Source: Kutzneria buriramensis
Lineage (GTDB): Bacteria > Actinomycetota > Actinomycetes > Mycobacteriales > Pseudonocardiaceae
Direction of reading: 5' to 3'
NCBI RefSeq assembly: GCF_003387475.1
Contig: NZ_QUNO01000019.1
Location: 124,001-188,000, forward strand
Length of the DNA: 64,000 nucleotides
The translations under genes were made by a program, and so were the position numbers. Each line of letters starts with the position of its first letter. The first letter of the stretch is position 1. Shown here one piece after another: positions 13,175 through 21,722 of this stretch. Under the pieces are notes generated by a model. That model searched no databases, was not told the DNA's origin, and saw only the letters and a program-made list of their open reading frames with translations.

Positions 13175-14170
13175 GTGCCGGTCCAGCCGATCAAGTTCTA
13201 CCAAACCGGAAGTTTCGTCGTCGGGAACCGCCTGCTGGCCCCAGATCGGCGGTCCGTGCAGGCTCGGGCCGACCGGACGAACTCGTTGAACTGTGGGCAC
13301 CGCGCGTGTCAGGGCTGCGGCGAGGCGCTGGGCGCCCGCTACGCGCTCGACGCCGCGATGCGCGCCACCGGCAACCAGATGGTCGCCGTCAACTCCACCG
13401 GCTGCCTTGAGGTGTTCTCCACGCCGTATCCGGAGACATCGTGGCGGATTCCTTGGCTGCACTCGCTGTTCGGTAACGCACCTGCCGTCGCCACCGGCGT
13501 CGCCGCCGGCCTGAAGGCCAAGGGGCGCGACGACGTCCGGGTGGTCGGCCAGGGCGGCGACGGCGGCACCGTCGACATCGGATTCGCCTGCCTGTCGGGC
13601 ATGTTCGAGCGCAACGACGACGTGCTGTTCATCTGCTACGATAACGAGGCCTACATGAACACCGGCGTGCAGCGCTCCGGCGCGACGCCGCCCGCCGCGC
13701 GGACCACGACCACCCCGGCCGTCGGTCCGGAGCCGGGAAACGTCTTCGGGCAGGGCAAGAACGTGCCGGCGATCGCGATGGCGCACGAGATCCCTTACGT
13801 GGCAACGGCCACCGTCGCCGACCTTCGGGACCTGGAGTACAAGGTGACTCGGGCGATGGAGTTCCACGGCGCCCGGTACCTGCACATCCTCGTGCCATGT
13901 CCGCTCGGCTGGGGCAGCGCCTCCTGCGACACCGTGCGAATCGCCCGGCTGGCCAAGGAAAGCGGCTTGTTCCCGGTGTTCGAGGCCGAACGCGGCGAGA
14001 TCACCGACGTGTCGAAGATCCGCCACCGCGTGCCGGTCGAGGACTACCTGCGGCTCCAGAGCCGCTACGCCCACCTGTTCGGCGAGTACGGCAGCCCCGG
14101 GACGGTGGCGCGCCTCCAGGAGATCGCCGACCGCAACATCCGCCGCTACGGCCTGCTCGAGGAGGCGTGA
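13175..14170 (+). CDS. porB: 2-oxoacid:acceptor oxidoreductase, beta subunit (TPP-binding)
   Basis: 331 aa. CGHRACQGCGEAL (about residues 42-54) provides cysteines of the proximal [4Fe-4S] cluster, and GQGGDGGTVDIGFACLSG with ICYDNEAYMNTG is the TPP/Mg-binding GDG...N motif. GTG start at 13175 behind GAGGGGGA. The TPP cofactor is held between alpha and beta, and electrons leave through the iron-sulfur cluster. The stop overlaps the next gene's start by TGATG, so reductase and oxidoreductase are made together. Confidence 0.93.
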   Translation: MPVQPIKFYQTGSFVVGNRLLAPDRRSVQARADRTNSLNCGHRACQGCGEALGARYALDAAMRATGNQMVAVNSTGCLEVFSTPYPETSWRIPWLHSLFGNAPAVATGVAAGLKAKGRDDVRVVGQGGDGGTVDIGFACLSGMFERNDDVLFICYDNEAYMNTGVQRSGATPPAARTTTTPAVGPEPGNVFGQGKNVPAIAMAHEIPYVATATVADLRDLEYKVTRAMEFHGARYLHILVPCPLGWGSASCDTVRIARLAKESGLFPVFEAERGEITDVSKIRHRVPVEDYLRLQSRYAHLFGEYGSPGTVARLQEIADRNIRRYGLLEEA

Positions 14171-15795
14171 TGGACCGCGAGAAGCCGTTCGCGATCACCC
14201 TGGACGTCGGGTCCAGCCTGGCCAACAAGACCGGCGCGTGGCGGACCGAGCGCCCGGTCTACCTGGACCTGCTGCCGCCGTGCAACCAGGCGTGTCCGGC
14301 CGGCGAGAACATCCAGCAGTGGCTCTACCACGCCGAGGGCGGCGGCTACGAGGCCGCGTGCCGGCAGATCATGGCCGACAACCCGTTCCCGGCCGTGATG
14401 GGCCGCGTGTGTTACCGGCCGTGTGAGACCGCCTGCAACCGCGGGCAGCTCGACGAGTCCGTGGGCATCAACTCCGTGGAGCGCTTCCTCGGCGACGAGG
14501 CCATTCGCAGCGGCTGGACCGTGCCGGTGACGGTGTCGCCGACCGGCAAGCGGGTGCTGATCGTCGGCGCCGGCCCGGCCGGTCTCTCGGCGGCCTATCA
14601 CCTGCGGCTGCTCGGCCATGACGTGACGATTCGCGATGCCGGCGACGCCCCCGGCGGCATGATGCGCTACGGCATTCCCCGCTACCGCCTGCCCCGCGAG
14701 GTGCTGGACGCCGAGATCGACCGCATCCTGGCGATGGGCGTGACGCTGGAACGCCGTTGCCCCGTCACCGATGTCGTGGCGGCGCTGGCCGAGTTCGACG
14801 CCGTGTTCCTCGCCGTCGGCGCCCACATCGCCAAGCGCGCCTACATCCCCGCCGGCGACTCGGCGCACATCCTGGACGCCGTGTCCCTCCTGCACGACAT
14901 GGAGGACGCGCAGCCGCCCATGCTCGGCCGCCGGGTCGTCGTCTACGGCGGCGGCAACACCGCCATGGACGCCGCCCGCACGGCCAAACGGCTCGGCGCG
15001 ACCGACGCGCTCGTCGTCTACCGGCGCACCCGCGACCGGATGCCCGCGCACGACATCGAGGTCACCGAGGCCACCGACGAGGGCGTCACCATGAAGTGGC
15101 TGTCCACCATCAAACGGGCCGACGGCGACACGATCACCGTGGAGAAGATGCGCCTGGACGACAGGGGCTTCCCGCAGCCGACCGGTGAGTTCGAGGAACT
15201 CACCGCCGACACCGTCGTGCTCGCGCTCGGGCAGGAGGCAGACCTCGCGCTGCTGGACGGCGTTTCCGGCATCGAGACCGAGGACGGCGTTGTCCGCGTC
15301 GGGCCCAACCTGATGACCGGGCATCCCGGCATCTTCGCCGGCGGCGACATGGTGCCGTCCGAACGAACCGTGACGATCGCCATCGGGCACGGCAGGAACG
15401 CCGCCCGGCAGATCGACTCCTGGCTCCGCCACGGCGACCACCGCGCACCGGAACCGCCGAAGCTCGCGAGTTACGACAAGCTCAACACCTGGTACTACTC
15501 CGACGCCCACGCCACAGTGCGGCCGCAGCTGGAGGCCGCCCGCCGCGTCTCCACCTTCGACGAGGTGACCGGCGGCCTGGACGAGTCGACCGCGCTGTTC
15601 GAGGCCCGCCGCTGCCTGTCCTGCGGCAACTGCTTCGAGTGCGACAACTGCTACGGCGTCTGCCCCGACAACGCCGTCATCAAGCTCGGCCCCGGCCGGC
15701 GCTACGAGATCGACTACGACTACTGCAAGGGGTGCGGGATCTGCGTGTCGGAGTGCCCCTGTGGCGCGATCGAGATGCGGCCCGAGCCGACCTGA
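14170..15795 (+). CDS. GltD-like NAD(P)H:ferredoxin module fused to a two-cluster ferredoxin
   Basis: 541 aa. Residues 30-110 hold the GltD-type N-terminal iron-sulfur domain (PCNQACPAGENIQQW, GRVCYRPCETACNR). Then come an FAD Rossmann motif (VGAGPAGLSAAYHL, about 132-145), an NAD(P) motif (VVYGGGNTAMDAARTAK) and the FAD-closing GIFAGGDMV. The C-terminal ~70 residues are a ferredoxin domain with two cysteine sets (CLSCGNCFECDNCYGVCP; CKGCGICVSECPCG). This is the electron-transfer subunit connecting the 2-oxoacid oxidoreductase to NAD(P)(H), as GltD-like PadH does in phenylglyoxylate:NAD oxidoreductase. The gene order gamma-alpha-beta-this supports one complex. Confidence 0.9.
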   Translation: MDREKPFAITLDVGSSLANKTGAWRTERPVYLDLLPPCNQACPAGENIQQWLYHAEGGGYEAACRQIMADNPFPAVMGRVCYRPCETACNRGQLDESVGINSVERFLGDEAIRSGWTVPVTVSPTGKRVLIVGAGPAGLSAAYHLRLLGHDVTIRDAGDAPGGMMRYGIPRYRLPREVLDAEIDRILAMGVTLERRCPVTDVVAALAEFDAVFLAVGAHIAKRAYIPAGDSAHILDAVSLLHDMEDAQPPMLGRRVVVYGGGNTAMDAARTAKRLGATDALVVYRRTRDRMPAHDIEVTEATDEGVTMKWLSTIKRADGDTITVEKMRLDDRGFPQPTGEFEELTADTVVLALGQEADLALLDGVSGIETEDGVVRVGPNLMTGHPGIFAGGDMVPSERTVTIAIGHGRNAARQIDSWLRHGDHRAPEPPKLASYDKLNTWYYSDAHATVRPQLEAARRVSTFDEVTGGLDESTALFEARRCLSCGNCFECDNCYGVCPDNAVIKLGPGRRYEIDYDYCKGCGICVSECPCGAIEMRPEPT

Positions 15796-15812
15796 CATGG
15801 TTCGATGACGGC

Positions 15813-17078
15813 GTGAGCCAGGGAGCACTCGCGCGGCGGCTGGGCACGGGCGACGCCGTTGTCATCGGGCTGGGGTCGATGATCGGAGCCGGCGTCTTCG
15901 CCGCGTTCGGCCCGGCCGCCCGTGCCGCCGGCACCGGCCTGCTGATCGGGTTGGCCATCGCCGCGGTGATCGCCTACTGCAACGCCACGGCGTCGGCGCA
16001 GCTCGCGGCGGCGTACCCGACGTCCGGCGGCACGTACATCTACGGCCGGGAGCGGCTCGGCGAGTGGTGGGGGTTCACCGCCGGCTGGGGATTCGTGGTC
16101 GGCAAGACCGCCTCGTGCGCGGCGATGGCCCTCACCTTCGCCTCCTATGCCGTACCCGGCCCCTGGTGGGCGCAGCGGGTGGTCGCGGTGGTCGCCGTGC
16201 TCGGACTGGCGGCGCTCAACTACCGCGGTGTCACCAGGACCGCGCTGCTCACCCGGATCCTGGTCACGACCAGCCTGGTTGCACTGGCGGTCGTGGTGAT
16301 CGGGATCTTCGTCGGCGGGCGGGCCACCGAGGCCAACCTCGTCGGCTGGGGAACCGGCGGCGTCTACGGCATCCTCCAGGCCGCCGGCCTGCTGTTCTTC
16401 GCCTTCGCCGGCTACGCCCGCATCGCCACCATGGGCGAGGAGGTCCGCGACCCGCGGCACACGATTCCCCGCGCCATCCCGATCGCCCTGTTCGTCGCCG
16501 TCGCCGTGTACGTGGTGGTCGGCGTCAGCGCCCTGCTCGCGGCCGGCCCGGAGCGGCTCGCCGCCGCGACCGCGCCGCTGGCCACCGCGGTCGAGGCGGC
16601 CGGGGCCGGCGGCCTGGATCCGGTGGTCCGCGTCGGCGCGGCTCTGGCCTCGCTCGGCGCGCTGCTGGCCTTGATCGCGGGCATCGGCCGTACCAGCCTG
16701 GCCATGGCCCGCCACCGCGACCTGCCGGGCTGGCTGGCCGCCGTCCACCACCGCTACCAGGTCCCGCACCACGCCGAGATGGCCCTGGCGGTCGTGGTCA
16801 GCGTCGCCGCCGCGACCGTCGACCTGCGCGGAGTCATCGGCTTCTCGTCCTTCGGGGTGTTGATCTACTACGCCATCGCCAATGCCAGTGCCTTCACACA
16901 GCCGCCCGATCAGCGTCGGTGGCCCCGCTGGCTCAACGTGCTCGGGGCCGCCGGCTGTGTGGTCCTCGTGGCCGCCCTGCCCTGGCAGTCGGTGCTCGCC
17001 GGCGTGGTGATGTTCGCCGTCGGCCTGGCGGGCCGAGCGGTCATCCGTGGATCGCGTTCAGTGAGCGAACACCCGTGA
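15813..17078 (+). CDS. APC-family amino-acid permease
   Basis: 421 aa with about 12 membrane segments. TM1 contains the family substrate-binding break (GLGSMIGAGVFAAFGPAA), and YPTSGGTYIYGRERLG after TM2 is the APC consensus. It should be a plasma-membrane amino-acid/polyamine symporter or exchanger. I chose GTG 15813 because the family begins just before TM1; upstream residues in this frame are antisense-like. It starts 17 bp after the oxidoreductase operon and may be cotranscribed, perhaps feeding amino-acid-derived 2-oxoacids. Its 3' end overlaps the convergent gene by 38 bp. Confidence 0.88.
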   Translation: MSQGALARRLGTGDAVVIGLGSMIGAGVFAAFGPAARAAGTGLLIGLAIAAVIAYCNATASAQLAAAYPTSGGTYIYGRERLGEWWGFTAGWGFVVGKTASCAAMALTFASYAVPGPWWAQRVVAVVAVLGLAALNYRGVTRTALLTRILVTTSLVALAVVVIGIFVGGRATEANLVGWGTGGVYGILQAAGLLFFAFAGYARIATMGEEVRDPRHTIPRAIPIALFVAVAVYVVVGVSALLAAGPERLAAATAPLATAVEAAGAGGLDPVVRVGAALASLGALLALIAGIGRTSLAMARHRDLPGWLAAVHHRYQVPHHAEMALAVVVSVAAATVDLRGVIGFSSFGVLIYYAIANASAFTQPPDQRRWPRWLNVLGAAGCVVLVAALPWQSVLAGVVMFAVGLAGRAVIRGSRSVSEHP

Positions 17079-17829
17079 CGGCGAAGCGCTCGACGTCGTT
17101 GACGTGCCCGCCGGTCGACACGGCGATGGTGAGCGTGCTGTCCGCCGGCGCGGTGAACGACACCTGCGCGGTCCACGGCGCGTTCTGACCACCGGCCGGG
17201 ATACCGCCGGCCTGCCCGATGGCGTTCTCGTCGGCCAGGCGGAGCACCTGGATCCGCAGGCTCTCGTCGACGCCGGTGATCCGGCCGCCGACCGTCACCG
17301 GCGGGCTGGCGATCGCACCGTAGGCGGGCGTGGTGAGAGTCAGCTCCGCAGTGTCGTCGGTGCCGACGACCTCCCAGGGGGCGTCCGTGCCGCTGCTGAT
17401 CTTGACCAGATGGATCACCGCGGCGGTGGCGGTGCTGCCGTCGGGCCGCTTGTACCCGACGCCGACGCGGGCGTCCGTGCCGACCACGGACACGCTGGTG
17501 ACCTGGTCGAGCGTGCCGTAGCGGAGGTAGCCCTGAGTGAACGACTGGGCCGTCAGGTCGGCGTCGAGGTGCCAGGGCTGGTGACCGCCGGCCCGGTAGC
17601 CGGCCTGCCACGCGGCCGCCTGCCGCTCGTCCGCGAACGGCCACAGCAGTTGGTACTTCGCCGCCGGAACGGGTGTCGTTCTGCTGACGGTGGCCGCGTT
17701 CGTCGTGGTCGCCGTCGGCGGGTGCGAGGGAGGCGCGGCGGTGTCGGACGGCAACTGCGCGCCGATGACGATCGCCGTCCCGACCAGCACCACGACGGCA
17801 ACGGCGGCGAGCCACCAGTGCTTGTTCAT
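17041..17829 (-). CDS. membrane-anchored secreted protein, Thr-rich linker, unknown function
   Basis: 262 aa. A single N-terminal hydrophobic segment (WWLAAVAVVVLVGTAIVIG, residues 5-23) without a lipobox is followed by a Thr/Pro linker and an extracellular beta-rich domain. The C-terminal part (PAYGAIASPPVTVGGRITG... IAVSTGGHVNDVERFAVTGV) resembles Ig-like sporulation/spore-germination (Gmad2-type) domains, but I am not certain. It lies 30 bp downstream of the zinc-ribbon gene on the same strand, and its stop end overlaps the convergent permease by 38 bp. Confidence 0.72.
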   Translation of the reverse strand: MNKHWWLAAVAVVVLVGTAIVIGAQLPSDTAAPPSHPPTATTTNAATVSRTTPVPAAKYQLLWPFADERQAAAWQAGYRAGGHQPWHLDADLTAQSFTQGYLRYGTLDQVTSVSVVGTDARVGVGYKRPDGSTATAAVIHLVKISSGTDAPWEVVGTDDTAELTLTTPAYGAIASPPVTVGGRITGVDESLRIQVLRLADENAIGQAGGIPAGGQNAPWTAQVSFTAPADSTLTIAVSTGGHVNDVERFAVTGVRSLNAIHG

Positions 17830-17859
17830 GTCATCACCCCACTACGGTTCTCGACGAGG

Positions 17860-18225
17860 TCAGGCCGATGCCGCCGACAGGCTCGCGCGGCAGGTGCGGA
17901 CGATCTGCTTGGTGGCGCGGGGATTCGGCGTCCGGCGGCAGCCCGGGCAGGTCACCCGGATCTCGCCGGTCAGCTCGTCGATCATGACGTCGGCGGCGGT
18001 CGAGCAGTCGCGGCACCAGCGATGCCCGGTGACCGGGATGACGTGCATGGGCGAGTGCACGCAGCGGTGGATCCACTTGCGGTGCAGGCCGCACGTCATG
18101 CGCTCCAACGGGTCCAGCCCGTCGGTCTCGGCGGCGTCCTCGGCGGCCAGCGCCGCCGCGAGCCGCCGGTCCCGCAGGTCCGCGTATCGCCGGTCGTCGA
18201 TCACCCGCTGCGTCGTCGTCGACAT
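17860..18225 (-). CDS. small zinc-ribbon-like protein, 121 aa
   Basis: The protein has about eight cysteines and several histidines, including CGLHRKWIHRCVHS, WCRDC (71-75) and CPGCRRTP (93-100), suggesting one or two structural zinc sites. I do not recognise a named family. The ATG at 18225 is preceded by a candidate DevR-like box about 64 bp upstream, which places it among the island's stress genes. It is soluble (no membrane segment) and could bind nucleic acid or protein; this is inference only. Confidence 0.68.
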   Translation of the reverse strand: MSTTTQRVIDDRRYADLRDRRLAAALAAEDAAETDGLDPLERMTCGLHRKWIHRCVHSPMHVIPVTGHRWCRDCSTAADVMIDELTGEIRVTCPGCRRTPNPRATKQIVRTCRASLSAASA

Positions 18226-18288
18226 GGCCGCCTCCGAAGTTTCCCTGAACCTGAAGGAAGTCTCACGCCGGGAGCGTGACCGCCGACA

Positions 18289-18302
18289 CGGCCCGTGGGC
18301 TC
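18289..18302. promoter_or_regulatory. weak DevR-like box upstream of the zinc-ribbon gene
   Basis: CGGCCCGTGGGCTC matches 8 of 14 consensus positions and sits inside a short palindromic stretch (CACGGCCCGTG). It lies between two minus-strand genes, upstream of the 18225 start. Confidence 0.3.
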
Positions 18303-18338
18303 CTCTCCGCGCGCCGACGGGCCCGTCCGGGCCGGGGA

Positions 18339-19571
18339 CTATCGGCCTATCGGGCCAAGTAGCCGCCGAGCCGCGGTGAGCAGCCCGTCGCCGGTTCGCG
18401 GCAGCGCGGGCCGGCCGTGCCGGTAGCGCATCGGCACGTACCGGCCGATGGCGTGCTTGACCGCCCGCCAGGCGGGTCCGGTCAGCACGTGGTCGTGGTC
18501 GACGCGGACCAGTCCCTCGGCGGTGAGCGGGGCCTCGACGAGGATGCCCTTGTCCACGGTGTCCAGCACGCACAGCGCCGTCGGCTCGTACTCGGTCCCG
18601 GCCGGGCGGCCGAGGATCCGGCTGGCGATCGCCGTCGCCACGGCCCTGGCCTGCGTCACCGCCAGGAACGCCTGCTTGACCGGGAAGTCGCCGGCGTCGC
18701 CGGGCGCATAGACGCCATCCTGTCCGAGGACGGACCGGTCGGCGGGGCGGCAGGTGAGGAAGCCCCGGCCGTCGGCCGGCATCCCGTCGTGCCACATCGC
18801 CGCGGCCACCGGCGGCACCCCCACGACGAGGTCGTGCTGGACCTTCGTCCCGTCGTCGAAGCCCGTGTGCACCTCGGCGATCTCGGTGACGGCCAGGCCC
18901 GTCCGGCCGGCGATGCCCCGGGTGGCGAATTCGCCGGCCAGGATGTGGTGCAGGCCCTCGCCGAGGTGCTCGCCGAAGGTCCGCTCCGCGGTGGCGAAGG
19001 TGATCCCGACCTGGTGGCGCACCTCGCGCCGACGCAGCCAGGTGTCCAGCATGAGGGCGATCTCGTAGGCCGGACCGGGCCACGCCGTGTTCGGCGGCAC
19101 GACGAACAACACCTGCTGCGGGCGGCCATGGCCGGCGTTGTGCGCGACCCACTGGAACCGCTCGCCGAGCTGGTGCAGCTGGCCGGGGGAGGAGATCGCC
19201 ACGGCATGCTCGGCCAGTCCGGGAACACGGTGCGGGTGCGCCTGCGCTCCGGTCGCGATGACCAGATGGTCGTAGTGGACCGGCGCCAGCCGGTTCGTGT
19301 GCACGACCCGCCGGTCGGTGTCGATGTTCTCCACACAGGCCAGGCGGCGCTTGATGCCGTGCAGGTCCAGCGCCTGGCTCAGCGGCACGTGCAGCGGCGC
19401 CTCGGCCGCGCCGAAGGGCAGCGCCACCAGGCCCGGCCGATACAGGAAGCGGTCGCGGTCCGAGACGACGGTCAGGTGCAGCCGGCTCGGCTTCACCATC
19501 GCGGCGAGCTGGAACGCCGTCTCCAGGCCGGCGAATCCGCCGCCGAGGACGACAACGCGTTCGGCGAGCAT
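18339..19571 (-). CDS. NAD(P)/FAD-dependent oxidoreductase (SQR / type II NDH-like)
   Basis: 410 aa. Residues 5-17 carry the FAD Rossmann motif VVVLGGGFAGLET, and GVYAPGDAGDFPVKQAFLAVTQARAVA near residue 290 is the second FAD motif as found in sulfide:quinone reductase and NDH-2-like monotopic membrane flavoproteins. The protein probably feeds electrons to quinone; the donor (sulfide, NADH or other) is not evident. Start ATG 19571 with AAGGAG 6 nt upstream is preferred over an upstream ATG. It is divergent from the phosphoribosyltransferase gene, with only 56 bp between starts. Confidence 0.85.
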   Translation of the reverse strand: MLAERVVVLGGGFAGLETAFQLAAMVKPSRLHLTVVSDRDRFLYRPGLVALPFGAAEAPLHVPLSQALDLHGIKRRLACVENIDTDRRVVHTNRLAPVHYDHLVIATGAQAHPHRVPGLAEHAVAISSPGQLHQLGERFQWVAHNAGHGRPQQVLFVVPPNTAWPGPAYEIALMLDTWLRRREVRHQVGITFATAERTFGEHLGEGLHHILAGEFATRGIAGRTGLAVTEIAEVHTGFDDGTKVQHDLVVGVPPVAAAMWHDGMPADGRGFLTCRPADRSVLGQDGVYAPGDAGDFPVKQAFLAVTQARAVATAIASRILGRPAGTEYEPTALCVLDTVDKGILVEAPLTAEGLVRVDHDHVLTGPAWRAVKHAIGRYVPMRYRHGRPALPRTGDGLLTAARRLLGPIGR

Positions 19572-19627
19572 GACTGGCTCCTTTCGTGCGGTTGCCGCCG
19601 CCACCGGACGGCGGTGGACTGGTCGGC

Positions 19628-20293
19628 GTGGCTGAGCGGCACGTGCGCTATGCGAACCGGCGGGAGGCCGGTCGCCGGCTCGCGAACGAGCTGGTGGGTG
19701 TGGGCGAGGCGACGGTGCTGGGTCTGCCCCGCGGCGGCGTGCCCGTGGCGTACGAGGTCGCCGCCGGGATGAACCTTGCGCTGGACGTCATCGTCGTGCG
19801 GAAACTGGGCGTGCCCGGCCGGCCCGAGGTCGCGATGGGCGCGATCGGCGAGGGCGGCGCGGAGGTGGTCGACGAGCCGTTCCGCCGATTGGCGCACGTG
19901 ACGGACAGCGAGTTCGAGGCCGTGCTGGCGAAGGAGCACGCCGCCATGGCACGCCGCGTGCGGCGGTATCGCCAAACGGTGCCCCGTCTCGACCTGACCG
20001 GCCGCGAGGCGGTCGTCGTCGACGACGGCATGGCCACCGGATCGACCGCACGCGCGGCCTGTCAGGTCGCCCGGACTCTCGGCGCCGTGCGGATCGTGCT
20101 CGCCGTGCCGGTCGCCTCGGTCGACGCGCTGGCCGCGCTGCGGCCGGCGGTGGACGAGCTGGTGTGCCCGCTGTGTCCCGAGGAGTTCGGCGCGGTCGGC
20201 CAGTGGTACGAGGACTTCCGGCCGACCACGGACGACGAGGTGCTCGCGCTGCTGGCGCGGTCACGGGCGCACCGCGACGGCGGCGGCGCCTGA
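19628..20293 (+). CDS. phosphoribosyltransferase-family protein
   Basis: 221 aa. EAVVVDDGMATGSTARAA (about residues 115-132) is the PRPP-binding loop of type I phosphoribosyltransferases, preceded by VIVVRKLGVPGRPEVAMGAIG. The same fold is the N-terminal part of the DosR-regulon proteins Rv0571c and Rv2030c; here it stands alone, without the hydrolase or esterase part. The GTG at 19628 gives the family's usual N-terminus (YANRREAGRRLANEL); an ATG at 19586 is possible. Neither start has a strong ribosome binding site. Its last 33 bp overlap the convergent site-2 protease gene. Base substrate unknown. Confidence 0.85.
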   Translation: MAERHVRYANRREAGRRLANELVGVGEATVLGLPRGGVPVAYEVAAGMNLALDVIVVRKLGVPGRPEVAMGAIGEGGAEVVDEPFRRLAHVTDSEFEAVLAKEHAAMARRVRRYRQTVPRLDLTGREAVVVDDGMATGSTARAACQVARTLGAVRIVLAVPVASVDALAALRPAVDELVCPLCPEEFGAVGQWYEDFRPTTDDEVLALLARSRAHRDGGGA

Positions 20294-21421
20294 GGACTGC
20301 CGCAGCAGCGCGAGCTCCACGGCCCTGGCGATGTCGTCGTCGCCGATCGTGCCGACCATCGTGCCGTTGTCGATGACCAGTGCCGGGCCGACCGCACCGC
20401 CGCGCCGCTGGAGGGCGGCGAGCAGGTCCGCGAGCGTGCTGTCCGGCGCCACGACGACCGTGTCCGCCAGCTTGCGACAGACGTCGGCGACACGTGCCGT
20501 GCGCAGGCGCTCGACCGGCACGCTGGTGAGCATGGCCAGGCTCAGCACGCCGAACGGCTGGCCGGAGAAGTCGATGACCGCGAACACCCGGCGGTGTGCG
20601 GCCGACGCCACCTGTTCGAGGAAGGTGTCGACGGTGAACCACGCCGGCGCGATGGTGTCGGCCGGGGCCATCACGTCGCGGACGAAGACCTGGGAGAACT
20701 GGTTGCGGCGTACGGCGTTGACCTCTTCGCCGGCCGCGGCCGCCAGCAGGAACCAGCCGAGCAGGCCGAGCCACATGCCGTCCACGAGGTCGCCGCCGAA
20801 CAGGATGACGACGCCGAAGCCGATGAACAGGGATCCGATCAGGCGGCCGACCAGCGCGGTGATCGCGGTGGCACGGTCCGTGCTGCGACGCCGCCACAGC
20901 AGCGCGTGCAGCACGCGGCCGCCGTCCATCGGGACCGCCGGCAGCAGGTTGAACGCTGCCAGGATCAGGTTGACCAGCGCCAGCCACGCCAGGCAGGCCC
21001 GGACGACTGGCGGCCAGCCAGCGTAGCCGGCCAGCGAGGTCAGTCCGGCGAAGACGCCGCCGACGGCGGCGCTGGCCAGCGGGCCGGCGAGCGCGATGCG
21101 CAGCTCGGTGCGGGGGTTGGGCGCATCACCATCGAGCTCCGTCTGCCCGCCCAGCAGCCAGAGCGTCATGGCACGAACCCGCATGCCCGACCGCAGCGCG
21201 GTCGCGGTGTGGGCCAACTCGTGCGCCAGCAACGACACCATCAGCAGCACCGCCGCTGCCGTGCCGGCCATCCAGTACGCGGCGGCCGACAAGCCGGGGG
21301 TCAGCCCGGGCAGCACGCTGAACGCCACCATGTAGGCGATGAGCGCGACGGCGGCCAGCGCCGACCAGTGAATTCCGATGGGGATGCCGGCCCACCGTCC
21401 ACAAGGGATCGTGCCCTTCAT
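20261..21421 (-). CDS. site-2 protease with C-terminal CBS pair (Rip3/Rv2625c-like)
   Basis: 386 aa. Six or so membrane segments; HELAH at residues 67-71 is the zinc-metalloprotease HExxH motif and NLLPAVPMDGG (near residue 163) supplies the NxxPxxxxDG third-ligand motif. From about residue 240 there are two CBS repeats (FVRDVMAP...; VADVCRKLADTVVV...) that sense adenine nucleotides. It should cleave transmembrane substrates such as anti-sigma factors in response to energy state. M. tuberculosis Rip3 (Rv2625c) has this layout and is in the DosR regulon. It is last in the USP-lipoprotein-DUF1876-protease operon, 16 bp after the DUF1876 gene. Confidence 0.92.
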   Translation of the reverse strand: MKGTIPCGRWAGIPIGIHWSALAAVALIAYMVAFSVLPGLTPGLSAAAYWMAGTAAAVLLMVSLLAHELAHTATALRSGMRVRAMTLWLLGGQTELDGDAPNPRTELRIALAGPLASAAVGGVFAGLTSLAGYAGWPPVVRACLAWLALVNLILAAFNLLPAVPMDGGRVLHALLWRRRSTDRATAITALVGRLIGSLFIGFGVVILFGGDLVDGMWLGLLGWFLLAAAAGEEVNAVRRNQFSQVFVRDVMAPADTIAPAWFTVDTFLEQVASAAHRRVFAVIDFSGQPFGVLSLAMLTSVPVERLRTARVADVCRKLADTVVVAPDSTLADLLAALQRRGGAVGPALVIDNGTMVGTIGDDDIARAVELALLRQSSGAAAVAVRP

Positions 21422-21437
21422 CGCCGACCTCCAGGAC

Positions 21438-21707
21438 TCACTCGGCGAAATGCGCCGGCCGGTGCGTGATGGCCTCGACGTCCTGGACGGCGGCGTCGAC
21501 CAGCTGGTGGCTCAGATCGGCCAGCGCCCGCGCGACGGCGAGCTCGTCGCCGATCTCCGGCACGTCGAGGTCGTGCGGATTCCGCCGGGCGTAACCACGG
21601 CCGATGGTCACCGCGGCGTCCTGTGTCGTCAGCCGCGCCTCGGCGCGGGTGCGGTCGTCGTGCTCGTCGATGTAGATCTCGATGTGCCACTTCCTGGCGT
21701 GCAGCAT
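21438..21707 (-). CDS. DUF1876 protein (Rv1738/Rv2632c-like)
   Basis: 89 aa. The sequence (KWHIEIYIDEHDDRTRAEARL, TIGRGYARRNPHD, GDELAVARALADLSHQL) is a full-length DUF1876 domain. In M. tuberculosis Rv1738 is one of the most strongly DosR-induced genes and its fold resembles ribosome hibernation factors, so a role in translational shutdown is possible but unproven. ATG 21707 follows GGAGGAGA. It lies 15 bp after the lipoprotein gene and 16 bp before the protease gene in the same operon. Confidence 0.93.
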   Translation of the reverse strand: MLHARKWHIEIYIDEHDDRTRAEARLTTQDAAVTIGRGYARRNPHDLDVPEIGDELAVARALADLSHQLVDAAVQDVEAITHRPAHFAE

Positions 21708-21722
21708 GGTTTCTCCTCCGGA

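Noticed and set aside
19571-19590. Possible DevR-like box GGCTCCTTTCGTGC between the flavoprotein and phosphoribosyltransferase genes
   Set aside because: The similarity comes mainly from the reverse complement of the AAGGAG ribosome binding site of the flavoprotein gene, and the spacing is off by one.
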